Shown here one piece after another: positions 1 through 5,361 of a DNA stretch of 5,413 nucleotides. Numbering within the stretch: position 1 is the first letter of the stretch; the number at the start of each line of letters is the position of its first letter. The DNA is from an uncultured Succinatimonas sp. (GTDB taxonomy: Bacteria; Pseudomonadota; Gammaproteobacteria; Enterobacterales; Succinivibrionaceae): positions 1 through 5,413 of the forward strand of contig CALBLB010000273.1 in assembly GCA_937896115.1 (NCBI GenBank). Direction: 5' to 3'. The position numbers and the translations under genes are program-made. The notes below the pieces were generated by a model. That model was given only the letters and a program-made list of their open reading frames with translations, ran no database searches and was not told the DNA's origin.

Positions 1-74
1 GACGTAGCTTACGTAAAGCAACTTGTTAAAACACATACACGTTTTTTAACAAGTTGCTTTACGTAAGCTACGTC
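1..74. repeat. 31-bp perfect fold-back inverted repeat at the window edge
   Basis: Bases 1-31 are the exact reverse complement of 44-74. After one mismatch (32 against 43) two more pairs form, leaving a 6-base loop at 35-40. The right arm continues in frame with the coding sequence at 9-656 and encodes the residues DVAYVKQLVKK. The left arm is only its antisense copy. A natural terminator would not be expected to copy 31 coding bases exactly, so a chimeric fold-back at a contig end (amplification or assembly) is the likeliest explanation. A real palindrome continuing left of base 1 cannot be excluded. Confidence 0.9.
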
Positions 75-656
75 TCCTACAGCGTCAAAGGCTATTTCAT
101 CCCCGGGCAGGATCACTATGGAACTTTTTACGCGCAATTCGTTGCCGTTTTGATCACAAACGCGGTTCACATAACGCCTGCTGCGATCCTCGCTTAAGAT
201 ATCGGATTCTTCACGGGCAAGCACTTTGCCGCTGCCCTCTGAGATCTGAGCAGGATGAGCATAAATCTCATACCCGGGCAGTGCCTGCAACATACCGCCG
301 TCGGTAAGCTCTTTTAAAGTATCGGTGTAAAGTTTTTTGTCTATTTTGGCTGTATCTGCATACCCTTCTTTTCCCAGCAGTCCCGACACCAGACCTAGCC
401 CTGCAATTGAACCGAAATCCGGATGATAACGCACACATACGTTAAACAGAGCTTTTTTAAAATTCTTGGCAGGATCTCCTTTGGGAGAGGGATCAAAACT
501 CAAGATCTTGCTTTTTTTTGAATCTTTGCCAATTTTTTTATTTGAAACAGCCTGCTTTTGCAGTTTTGTATCGACTTCATCCCCTTCATTTAAGGCATGA
601 TCCTTTGCTTTGATGGGGTTTAATTTTTCGATAAAACTTATGATCTTCTTTTTCAC
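9..656 (-). CDS. Unrecognised lysine-rich protein, C-terminus probably artefactual
   Basis: I do not recognise this protein. It starts at a GTG (656-654) whose last two bases lie in the TGA stop of hemW (GTGA overlap), so it is probably translationally coupled to hemW as the last visible gene of the operon. Residues 1 to about 65 are very rich in Lys, Ser and Asp with low complexity, suggesting a disordered basic tail. Residues from about 65 to 205 look folded, with a Gly-rich stretch (GSIAGLGLVSGLLGKEG, about 82-98) and a C-terminal strand-rich part around VILPGDEIAFDAVGDVAYV. That last part vaguely resembles a small beta-barrel RNA-binding fold, which is a weak inference. There is no signal peptide or membrane helix. 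Everything after about VKQLVKK is read through the loop and antisense arm of the palindrome at 1-74 and ends in a TAA at 9-11. The native C-terminus is therefore probably missing, and the gene is best treated as partial. Confidence 0.6.
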   Translation of the reverse strand: MKKKIISFIEKLNPIKAKDHALNEGDEVDTKLQKQAVSNKKIGKDSKKSKILSFDPSPKGDPAKNFKKALFNVCVRYHPDFGSIAGLGLVSGLLGKEGYADTAKIDKKLYTDTLKELTDGGMLQALPGYEIYAHPAQISEGSGKVLAREESDILSEDRSRRYVNRVCDQNGNELRVKSSIVILPGDEIAFDAVGDVAYVKQLVKKRVCVLTSCFT

Positions 657-1786
657 AGAAATAATTCCAATATGTCGTTGAGCATCCTTCTTCCAAGATG
701 CGTAAGTTCAAAGCCATGTGCGTCAAGTTTCAACAAACCGTCATTTTGCGCACTTTCAAGTCGTTTTTTTAAACATTCGTAAGGTAAAGCCGTGGTTTTG
801 GTGAATTCATAATCCTCCACACGACCGTAAAGTCTTAAACGGTTCAATACATATTCAAAGGGCAGATCATTGATATCAACACTTTGATACTTACCATAGT
901 CACCCGATATATAAAGTTCAGGATCTTCAGGGCACGATCTTCTTTTTGTGATCCCTGCTTTAAAGATTTTGCCACAGGCACCGGCCCCTATACCCAAATA
1001 ATCGTTAAAAAGCCAATAATTGCGATTATGTACACATTTTAAGTTGTTTTTGGCAAAAGCCGAGACTTCATAACGTTCAAAGCCTTGTTCACTTAAATAA
1101 GCAAACCCGCGCTCTTCCTCATCAACCATAGTATCTTCATCAGGCAGTTTGGGAGGATGGCGTCCGAAGACCGTACCTTCTTCTATGGTAAGTTCATACC
1201 ACGAAAGGTGGGTGATATCCAAAGAACAGGCTTTTTTAAGATCTGCCAAAGCCGCATCCGAGCTTTGGCCCGGCAGTGCGTGCATCAAATCGATGTTTAT
1301 ATTTGAAAACCCGGCTTTCAAGGCCTGCTCAACGGCTGAATAAGCCTCTTTGCTTCTGTGGATACGACCTAGTTTTGCCAATGCCCTGTCATCAAAACTC
1401 TGCACTCCGATACTTAAGCGATTAACCCCGGCCTGATAAAAATCTCTGAAAACTGCTTTGTCTACAGTTCCAGGGTTAGCCTCCATGGAGATCTCGCAAT
1501 TCTCAGCAAGATAAGGCTTTAACTGCTCAAGAAAACCGGCCATGAGTACCGGAGGACATAAAGAAGGTGTACCTCCTCCGAAATAGACACTCACAAATTT
1601 CCTGCCGTTTATGAACTCACTTTGCAAGTTAAAATCTTTTAACAAAGCTGCAAAATAACGTTTGTCACGCTCTTTATCTGCACCTTTGCCAAATGAGCTG
1701 AAATCGCAGTAAGGACATTTTCTCACGCACCACGGATAATGGATGTACAAAGCAAGATCAAGCGGAGTTGAAGCCTTTTCACTCAT
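653..1786 (-). CDS. hemW: HemW, radical SAM-type heme chaperone (HemN/coproporphyrinogen oxidase-like)
   Basis: HemW belongs to the radical SAM family close to oxygen-independent coproporphyrinogen III oxidase HemN. Family members studied bind heme and are proposed to deliver it to apo-proteins rather than decarboxylate coproporphyrinogen. At 377 residues it has the usual HemW length. The 4Fe-4S cluster motif is C20-x3-C24-x2-C27 followed by D28-F29. The Phe where HemN has a fourth Cys is the hallmark separating HemW from HemN. Other motifs are the SAM-binding GGGTP (70-74), EANPGT (102-107), SIGVQSF (125-131), the heme-associated HNRNYW (253-258) and GIGAGA (265-270), then the C-terminal HemN domain. 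The ATG at 1786 lies 14 bases after the rdgB stop. No strong Shine-Dalgarno is visible, so coupling to rdgB is likely. The rdgB-hemW pairing is common in gammaproteobacteria. No key residue is missing. Confidence 0.96.
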   Translation of the reverse strand: MSEKASTPLDLALYIHYPWCVRKCPYCDFSSFGKGADKERDKRYFAALLKDFNLQSEFINGRKFVSVYFGGGTPSLCPPVLMAGFLEQLKPYLAENCEISMEANPGTVDKAVFRDFYQAGVNRLSIGVQSFDDRALAKLGRIHRSKEAYSAVEQALKAGFSNINIDLMHALPGQSSDAALADLKKACSLDITHLSWYELTIEEGTVFGRHPPKLPDEDTMVDEEERGFAYLSEQGFERYEVSAFAKNNLKCVHNRNYWLFNDYLGIGAGACGKIFKAGITKRRSCPEDPELYISGDYGKYQSVDINDLPFEYVLNRLRLYGRVEDYEFTKTTALPYECLKKRLESAQNDGLLKLDAHGFELTHLGRRMLNDILELFL

Positions 1787-1800
1787 TTAACCGAAAACAC

Positions 1801-2403
1801 TTAATAGCAAAGCTCTGCAAGCAACTTTTGCAGTGCGCAGGCACGATGAGAGATCAGATCTTTGATCTGAGGCGGCAACGAAGCGGCGGTGCAATCCCGG
1901 CCTTTAACTAAAAAAAGCGGATCATACCCAAAACCGCCTCTACCCTGCGGTTTAAAAGCAATGCTGCCTTCCCACGAGGCCGTAACACACAAAGGAACCG
2001 GATCTTCAGGGTAGCGCACCAGACACAAAGCACACCAATATCGGGCCGTGCGTTTTTTCTCCGGCACATCCTTTAAAAGTTCCAACAACTTGGCGTTGTT
2101 GCCCTCATCATTACCGTGCTCTCCGCAAAAACGGGCCGAATAGATCCCGGGAGCCCCGTTTAATGCATCCACACATAACCCGGAATCATCTGCCAAAGCA
2201 GGCATGTTAGTCTGAACCGACGCTGCTCTGGCTTTAATGATCGCATTCTCAAGAAAGCTAAGTCCGGTTTCCTCAGGCTCTTTGACTCCCAGATCTTTTT
2301 GCATGACGATCTCGCAACCAAACGGTGCGAGCATGGCGGCAAATTCGCGCGCCTTCCCTTGATTGCCGGTGGCCAGCACCAGCTTGGCTATTTTCTTTTC
2401 CAT
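1801..2403 (-). CDS. rdgB: RdgB, dITP/XTP pyrophosphatase (HAM1/Maf-type house-cleaning NTPase)
   Basis: RdgB hydrolyses dITP, XTP and ITP to the monophosphate and pyrophosphate in the cytoplasm, keeping deaminated purines out of DNA and RNA. The 200 residues compare with 197 in E. coli. Visible family motifs are the phosphate-binding TGNQGK (12-17), the metal and catalytic ADDSGL (71-76), GAPGIYSAR (84-91 region), the purine-pocket GGFGYDPLF (156-164) and SHR (185-187). One local difference is that the usual AEL before the C-terminal helix reads ASL here (around 174-176), while the following Lys (181) and SHR are kept. The ATG at 2403 sits 35 bases after the stop of the upstream oxidoreductase gene, and hemW begins 14 bases downstream, giving one transcription unit. 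The Shine-Dalgarno is poor. The assignment is firm and the enzyme looks active. Confidence 0.96.
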   Translation of the reverse strand: MEKKIAKLVLATGNQGKAREFAAMLAPFGCEIVMQKDLGVKEPEETGLSFLENAIIKARAASVQTNMPALADDSGLCVDALNGAPGIYSARFCGEHGNDEGNNAKLLELLKDVPEKKRTARYWCALCLVRYPEDPVPLCVTASWEGSIAFKPQGRGGFGYDPLFLVKGRDCTAASLPPQIKDLISHRACALQKLLAELCY

Positions 2404-2438
2404 GGCAAAATTTTACCACAGCACCTATATGCCTAGGA

Positions 2439-3869
2439 TCAAGGTTGCAACAAACGCTGATAACCGCTGCGTCCGGTAAGTTTATGCACGGCATCGGCTG
2501 CGGCTCTGCTTAACACTTCTTCGCCGGTAAGATGGGCAAAATTAAAATCCAGCAATTCCTCAACCAAGGTACGTTTGCGTATGGCAAACGCCAGAAACTG
2601 AGCCAAATGATCCGCTTCACGGGCACAAAGCTCGGCTCCCATGATCCTATGTGAATCCTTGTCAACGTACAAAGCCAGAACTCCGCCCTGATGGTGACCG
2701 CTGCCGCTTAGAGTATCTCCAAATGATGCCCTTGCCGCAATAAAGGTTCCGCCGCTTTCATCAGCCCATTTTTTCATTGCTTCAAATCCGCGACCTGCTA
2801 TGGCCAGCACCGGATCCGTATAACAGATCTGTAAATTGACCGCCTCGGGCATTGCCATAAGATGATCAGGTCTTGCCGCATTCATCCCGGCAAAACGACC
2901 TTCCGCCTCGGCCTGAGCTGTAGAAACACTTCCTCTGACACTGCCTGCTGCAAAGATGTGTTTGACCGAAGTCTGCATAGTGTTCGGCTCGGTGCGTATA
3001 TACCCCTCACGGGTAAGCTTGACCCCTATGCGTTGCAAATTCAATCCGCCTACGTTGGGAATACGTGCCGAAGCGGCAATCACCTCGGTTGTATAAAGAT
3101 AATTTTCATACTTTCCGCCGTCTATATAGTAGATAGAATATCCCTGCTCTTCAGGCTCTATCGAAGTGATGAAAGAATCTACGGCCAGATTAAAGCGCGA
3201 TGAGAAAGAATTTAGAGCACAGGAAAGTACTTCTTCGTCTGATAATTCCCATAACATACGCTGACCGAACACGGTGACATCCACCCCAAGATAAGATAGC
3301 GCCTGTCCAAGCTGTAAGCCCACCGCCGTACTGCCGAATACCGCTGCAGAAGACGGCAGTTTTTCCTGCTCATAAAACTCGTTGGTGGTGATGACGTTCT
3401 TTAGCTGAGCCTGCTCGTAAGTGATAAGAGGCTGGGTTCCGGTGGCAATGACCGCAGTCTTAAAATGCACGCGACACGAATCTCCGACCATAAGCGTATG
3501 CGGATCTTCAAAACTCACCATACCGTGAAGACGCTTTTCCTCGGGAATGCGGTAAAGAAAAGACAGCACTGAAGAAGTAGCTCTTGATCGCATGGCTCTT
3601 ACCATTCCCAGAACTCCAGAAGCCTCGACTTCAGGATCTTGGATAAGCAGACCTTTACTGCGAAAAGACTGTAATTCCCGCACTGCCAATGCAGAATTCA
3701 TAAGATAAGAAGCGGGAAGTTCACCCGAGCGTTGTGCCGTGGTTCCCAGTCTGCCGCCGTCGGCAAGCACACAGTCAGCTCCGCCTTCTGAGGCGGCTCT
3801 GTAAGCTTCAAGACCTGCGGTACCGGCGCCGATCACCACGGTATCGCACGAAATTTCGCGTATATTCAT
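2439..3869 (-). CDS. Pyridine nucleotide-disulfide oxidoreductase homologue lacking both redox cysteines
   Basis: This 476-residue protein has the layout of the dihydrolipoamide dehydrogenase/glutathione reductase family. It has an N-terminal FAD Rossmann motif VVIGAGTAGL (11-20), an ATGT motif (142-145), a second nucleotide-binding motif GSTAVGLQLG (179-188) and a C-terminal dimerisation domain beginning at YTDPVLAIAGR (350-360). The closest remembered relatives are gammaproteobacterial 'dihydrolipoyl dehydrogenase' proteins with GTTCARVGCMPSK. Here that stretch reads GTTAQRSGELPAS (42-54), so the two Cys are Ala45 and Glu50 and the SK pair is changed. The second FAD motif, normally AAGD, is AAGS with Ser310. 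By contrast, the C-terminal catalytic-type His446 and Glu450/451 remain. The frame is open and undamaged, so this is not an ordinary pseudogene. It probably binds FAD and/or NAD(P)H, weakly or differently, but cannot do disulfide exchange. The function is unknown. The ATG at 3869 has no clear Shine-Dalgarno. It is the first gene of the operon with rdgB and hemW. Confidence 0.88.
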   Translation of the reverse strand: MNIREISCDTVVIGAGTAGLEAYRAASEGGADCVLADGGRLGTTAQRSGELPASYLMNSALAVRELQSFRSKGLLIQDPEVEASGVLGMVRAMRSRATSSVLSFLYRIPEEKRLHGMVSFEDPHTLMVGDSCRVHFKTAVIATGTQPLITYEQAQLKNVITTNEFYEQEKLPSSAAVFGSTAVGLQLGQALSYLGVDVTVFGQRMLWELSDEEVLSCALNSFSSRFNLAVDSFITSIEPEEQGYSIYYIDGGKYENYLYTTEVIAASARIPNVGGLNLQRIGVKLTREGYIRTEPNTMQTSVKHIFAAGSVRGSVSTAQAEAEGRFAGMNAARPDHLMAMPEAVNLQICYTDPVLAIAGRGFEAMKKWADESGGTFIAARASFGDTLSGSGHHQGGVLALYVDKDSHRIMGAELCAREADHLAQFLAFAIRKRTLVEELLDFNFAHLTGEEVLSRAAADAVHKLTGRSGYQRLLQP

Positions 3870-3973
3870 ATTTGCATGATACAGAATCGCAAAGCTTTAT
3901 TGGCAAAAAAAGCCTTTTGCACCTGTTAAGATCAGATCCTGAACTTTAAAAGTCACATCATTTAGGAGAAAAA
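3870..3973. promoter_or_regulatory. Divergent intergenic region between the oxidoreductase operon and the phosphatase gene
   Basis: These 104 bases separate two divergent genes and must hold promoters for at least the leftward operon. No convincing consensus promoter is visible. A leftward TTGCCA (906-901 of the 3900s) and TATCAT (3881-3876) each differ from consensus by one base, but they are 19 bases apart and would give an almost leaderless transcript. A small hairpin, GCAAAA with TTTTGC, lies around 3903-3920. The boundaries are simply those of the gap. Confidence 0.35.
3964..3968 (+). promoter_or_regulatory. Strong Shine-Dalgarno AGGAG for the HAD phosphatase
   Basis: AGGAG ends five bases before the ATG at 3974 and is the only consensus-quality ribosome-binding site in the window. 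It fixes the start of the phosphatase gene. Confidence 0.85.
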
Positions 3974-4582
3974 ATGCTCTCTGTGGATTTAAACAAATAT
4001 CGCGGTCTGATCTTTGACCTCGACGGAACGCTGCTTGATTCCATGCCTCACCACGTACGAGCCTGGATTCAGACTGCCCGTGAGCACGGTTTTGAAATCG
4101 ATCCGAAACTTATCTACGCCTGGGGCGGGATCTCTTCACAAGACGTGGTCAGACGTTTTATTGACATGGGTTATCCTGCAGGAGATGTAGATCTCTTTGT
4201 AAAACGCAAAGTAGAACTGTACCGAGAACATATAAACGAAGTAAAACTCTTTGCGCCCATCGAAAAGATCTTAAAAGATGCCCATGATCGGGGACAACTC
4301 ATCGCCATTGCCAGCGGCACCCAAAGAGTTAACGGCGAGGATACGTTACGCCTTCATCATCTTGAAAAATACGTAGATGCTTTGGTATGCGCCGACGACG
4401 TTACTCACCACAAACCGCACCCGGAAAGTTTTTTAACCGCTGCATCAAAGCTTGGACTAAGTAACGAAGATTGTCTGATTTTCGAAGACGGTAAACTCGG
4501 AATTGAGGCTGCGTTGGCCGGCGGATTTGACTGTGTGGAAGTACAAGAAGGGGAGATGATTAAGTTTTACAAGTCAAAGTAA
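3974..4582 (+). CDS. yqaB: HAD-superfamily (subfamily IA) sugar-phosphate phosphatase, YqaB-like
   Basis: This is a cytoplasmic, Mg-dependent phosphatase of the haloacid dehalogenase superfamily, 202 residues against about 188 in E. coli YqaB. All four HAD motifs are intact. They are motif I DLDGT with nucleophile Asp15 and acid/base Asp17, motif II Ser114 in IASGT, motif III Lys147 in HHKPHP (145-150) and motif IV Glu171-Asp172 in EDGKLGIEAA. An alpha-helical cap (about residues 24-90) sits between motifs I and II, as in subfamily IA, and contains the HxxxAW and WGGISSQD stretches seen in YqaB and beta-phosphoglucomutase relatives. YqaB acts on fructose-1-phosphate and 6-phosphogluconate, but the substrate here is an inference because cap residues decide specificity. 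A beta-phosphoglucomutase is less likely given DLDGT rather than DGV. The gene is monocistronic, divergent from the oxidoreductase operon and convergent with the hfq-like gene. Confidence 0.88.
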   Translation: MLSVDLNKYRGLIFDLDGTLLDSMPHHVRAWIQTAREHGFEIDPKLIYAWGGISSQDVVRRFIDMGYPAGDVDLFVKRKVELYREHINEVKLFAPIEKILKDAHDRGQLIAIASGTQRVNGEDTLRLHHLEKYVDALVCADDVTHHKPHPESFLTAASKLGLSNEDCLIFEDGKLGIEAALAGGFDCVEVQEGEMIKFYKSK

Positions 4583-4594
4583 ATTCCGGTAATC

Positions 4595-4646
4595 ACTGAC
4601 AGTTTAAATTATTGGGATTGAGCTCATGCAATCCCAATCTGTCAGT
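4595..4646. repeat. Bulged inverted repeat between convergent genes
   Basis: An outer 8-bp stem (ACTGACAG at 4595-4602 with CTGTCAGT at 4639-4646) encloses an inner 10-bp stem (ATTGGGATTG at 4611-4620 with CAATCCCAAT at 4629-4638). The inner loop has 8 bases. An 8-base AT-rich bulge (4603-4610) is present on the left side only. No T-tract follows on either strand, so it is not a textbook intrinsic terminator. Its position 12 bases after the phosphatase stop and downstream of the convergent hfq-like gene fits a bidirectional 3'-end structure. The rest of 4583-4770 shows no gene. Confidence 0.75.
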
Positions 4647-4770
4647 CAAGCGAAAAATATACGCCCTCTTGCCCTTATATGCTAACAGGTTATAACGCTC
4701 TGAACGGGATCCAAGGCTATCTTCTCTTGCTGACAGCTAACAAAAGATAAATTTACTGCTCCACAGAACA

Positions 4771-5094
4771 TCAATCTTGGGATGAAACCGTCTGCTCTTG
4801 ATGCATTCTTGGAGTAAAAACGCCTACACGTCGCAAAGTAAGCGTAGAGATCTTATCCTTATAAATGAGTTGCTGATTCCCTTTGATATCGACGATCCCT
4901 ACGGTGTACTGATCAAATGAATTGATCACTCCTTCAAATTTCACGCCGGTGATCAGGAAGATGCACACAGGAACAGCATTATCAGCCAAAAACTTTAACG
5001 CTCCGTTTTGTCCGCCTTCTTTGGCAAAAGCTGCAGAAAACAATCTTGCAGTGGATTCCCGTCCGCCTTCTTTATTCTTATGATTATATGGCAT
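4771..5094 (-). CDS. hfq: Divergent Hfq/Sm-like RNA chaperone
   Basis: Hfq forms a hexameric ring that pairs small RNAs with mRNAs. The Sm core is clear. Sm1 runs from VPVCIFLITG (41-50) through VKFEGVINSFDQYTV (51-65), including the FDQ Gln62 (Gln41 of E. coli). Sm2 is QQLIYKDKIST (74-84). Gln29 aligns with proximal-face Gln8, Lys79 with Lys56, and Phe46 and Lys52 with distal-face Tyr25 and Lys31. There are two important losses. The rim RRER is ADNA (37-40), and His57 of YKH is Asp80. The Sm1-Sm2 linker is also two residues longer than in E. coli. A 20-28 residue N-terminal extension carries KEGG at 8-11 and 25-28. The C-terminal tail is short (about 20 residues) without a strong acidic tip. 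The usual miaA/hflX neighbours are absent. It may be a second, specialised Hfq. The ATG at 5094 is supported by AGG five bases upstream; a TTG at codon 18 is an unlikely alternative. Confidence 0.8.
   Translation of the reverse strand: MPYNHKNKEGGRESTARLFSAAFAKEGGQNGALKFLADNAVPVCIFLITGVKFEGVINSFDQYTVGIVDIKGNQQLIYKDKISTLTLRRVGVFTPRMHQEQTVSSQD
5010..5073. repeat. In-frame 13-bp direct repeat in the 5' end of the hfq-like gene
   Basis: GTCCGCCTTCTTT occurs at 5010-5022 and 5061-5073. The copies start 51 bases (17 codons) apart, so both encode KEGG in the same frame. The 13 residues after each copy have only faint similarity. Confidence 0.8.
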
Positions 5095-5104
5095 AGCCTG
5101 ACCT

Positions 5105-5123
5105 GCTTATTATTATCATTATC
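5105..5123 (-). promoter_or_regulatory. Fur-box-like operator upstream of the hfq-like gene
   Basis: Read leftward, this 19-mer begins with two perfect GATAAT hexamers followed by AATAAG. It matches the classical Fur consensus GATAATGATAATCATTATC at 16 of 19 positions on this strand and 15 of 19 on the other. It lies 11 bases upstream of the ATG, close to where transcription should start, a position suited to repression. The local sequence is AT-rich, so a chance match is possible. Confidence 0.4.
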
Positions 5124-5133
5124 CTTATATAAC

Positions 5134-5162
5134 ATGTTATGACGTTTAAGTGATCAGATCAA
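5134..5162 (-). promoter_or_regulatory. Candidate promoter for the hfq-like gene
   Basis: Leftward TTGATC (5162-5157) and TAACAT (5139-5134) are separated by 17 bases; each matches four of six consensus bases. The -10 overlaps a perfect 12-bp palindrome, ATAACATGTTAT, at 5129-5140, which could be an operator. Read-through from the tRNA-Phe genes upstream is an alternative source of transcript. Confidence 0.3.
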
Positions 5163-5265
5163 CAAATGTGCAACTGTATTCAAAGAATGCTTGACATCTG
5201 CCACAATTAGAAAAAAAACTTACGTCTCGCACTAAAAAAATGCAATACAGCAGAGCTATTAAGGA

Positions 5266-5341
5266 TGGTGCCCAGAGACGGAATCGAACCGCCGACACGG
5301 GGATTTTCAATCCCCTGCTCTACCGACTGAGCTATCTGGGC
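5266..5341 (-). tRNA. tRNA-Phe (anticodon GAA)
   Basis: This is a complete 76-base tRNA with CCA encoded (5268-5266). The acceptor stem is GCCCAGA/TCTGGGC (7 pairs), followed by an A and CCA. The D arm has the GCTC/GAGC stem. The anticodon stem is GGGGA/TCCCC with loop TTGAAAA, placing the GAA anticodon at 5308-5306. The T arm is GGCGG-TTCGATT-CCGTC with one G-U pair. It reads phenylalanine codons UUU and UUC. Two T-tracts on the transcribed strand (5240-5234 and 5218-5211) lie downstream towards the hfq-like gene, but no good stem precedes either, so the terminator is not clear. Confidence 0.97.
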
Positions 5342-5361
5342 ATAAAGAAAAGATTAACAGA

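Noticed and set aside
1149..1343. Open frame on the + strand inside hemW
   Set aside because: It is antisense to a well-supported gene with no ribosome-binding site or recognisable product. Other overlapping frames at 2160-2513, 2862-3203 and 3734-3949 were dismissed for the same reason.
653..1786. HemN coproporphyrinogen III dehydrogenase
   Set aside because: The fourth cluster-region Cys is Phe29, the length is 377 residues and HNRNYW is present. All of these point to HemW.
2439..3869. Soluble transhydrogenase (SthA) or true dihydrolipoamide dehydrogenase
   Set aside because: SthA keeps one of the two Cys and true Lpd keeps both. Here both are gone and the active-site Lys is changed.
4595..4646. 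Intrinsic terminator call for the inverted repeat
   Set aside because: There is no T-tract on either strand and a large one-sided bulge, so it is described as a repeat instead.
4669..4696. Possible + strand promoter TTGCCC, 16 bases, TATAAC
   Set aside because: It has a reasonable -10 but a weak -35, and leads only into the antisense strand of the hfq-like gene with no reading frame. It is worth noting only if RNA-seq shows an antisense transcript.
4681..4742. Direct repeat GCTAACA at 4681-4687 and 4736-4742
   Set aside because: Seven bases is too short to be meaningful and no insertion-like element lies between the copies.
5191..5196. Perfect -35 hexamer TTGACA on the + strand
   Set aside because: No -10-like hexamer lies 16-18 bases downstream (the sequence there is an A-tract), and it would transcribe antisense into the tRNA genes.
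5211..5240. T-tracts on the minus strand as tRNA-Phe terminators
   Set aside because: There are runs of T7 and T8, but only 3-4 bp stems precede them, so an intrinsic terminator cannot be supported.
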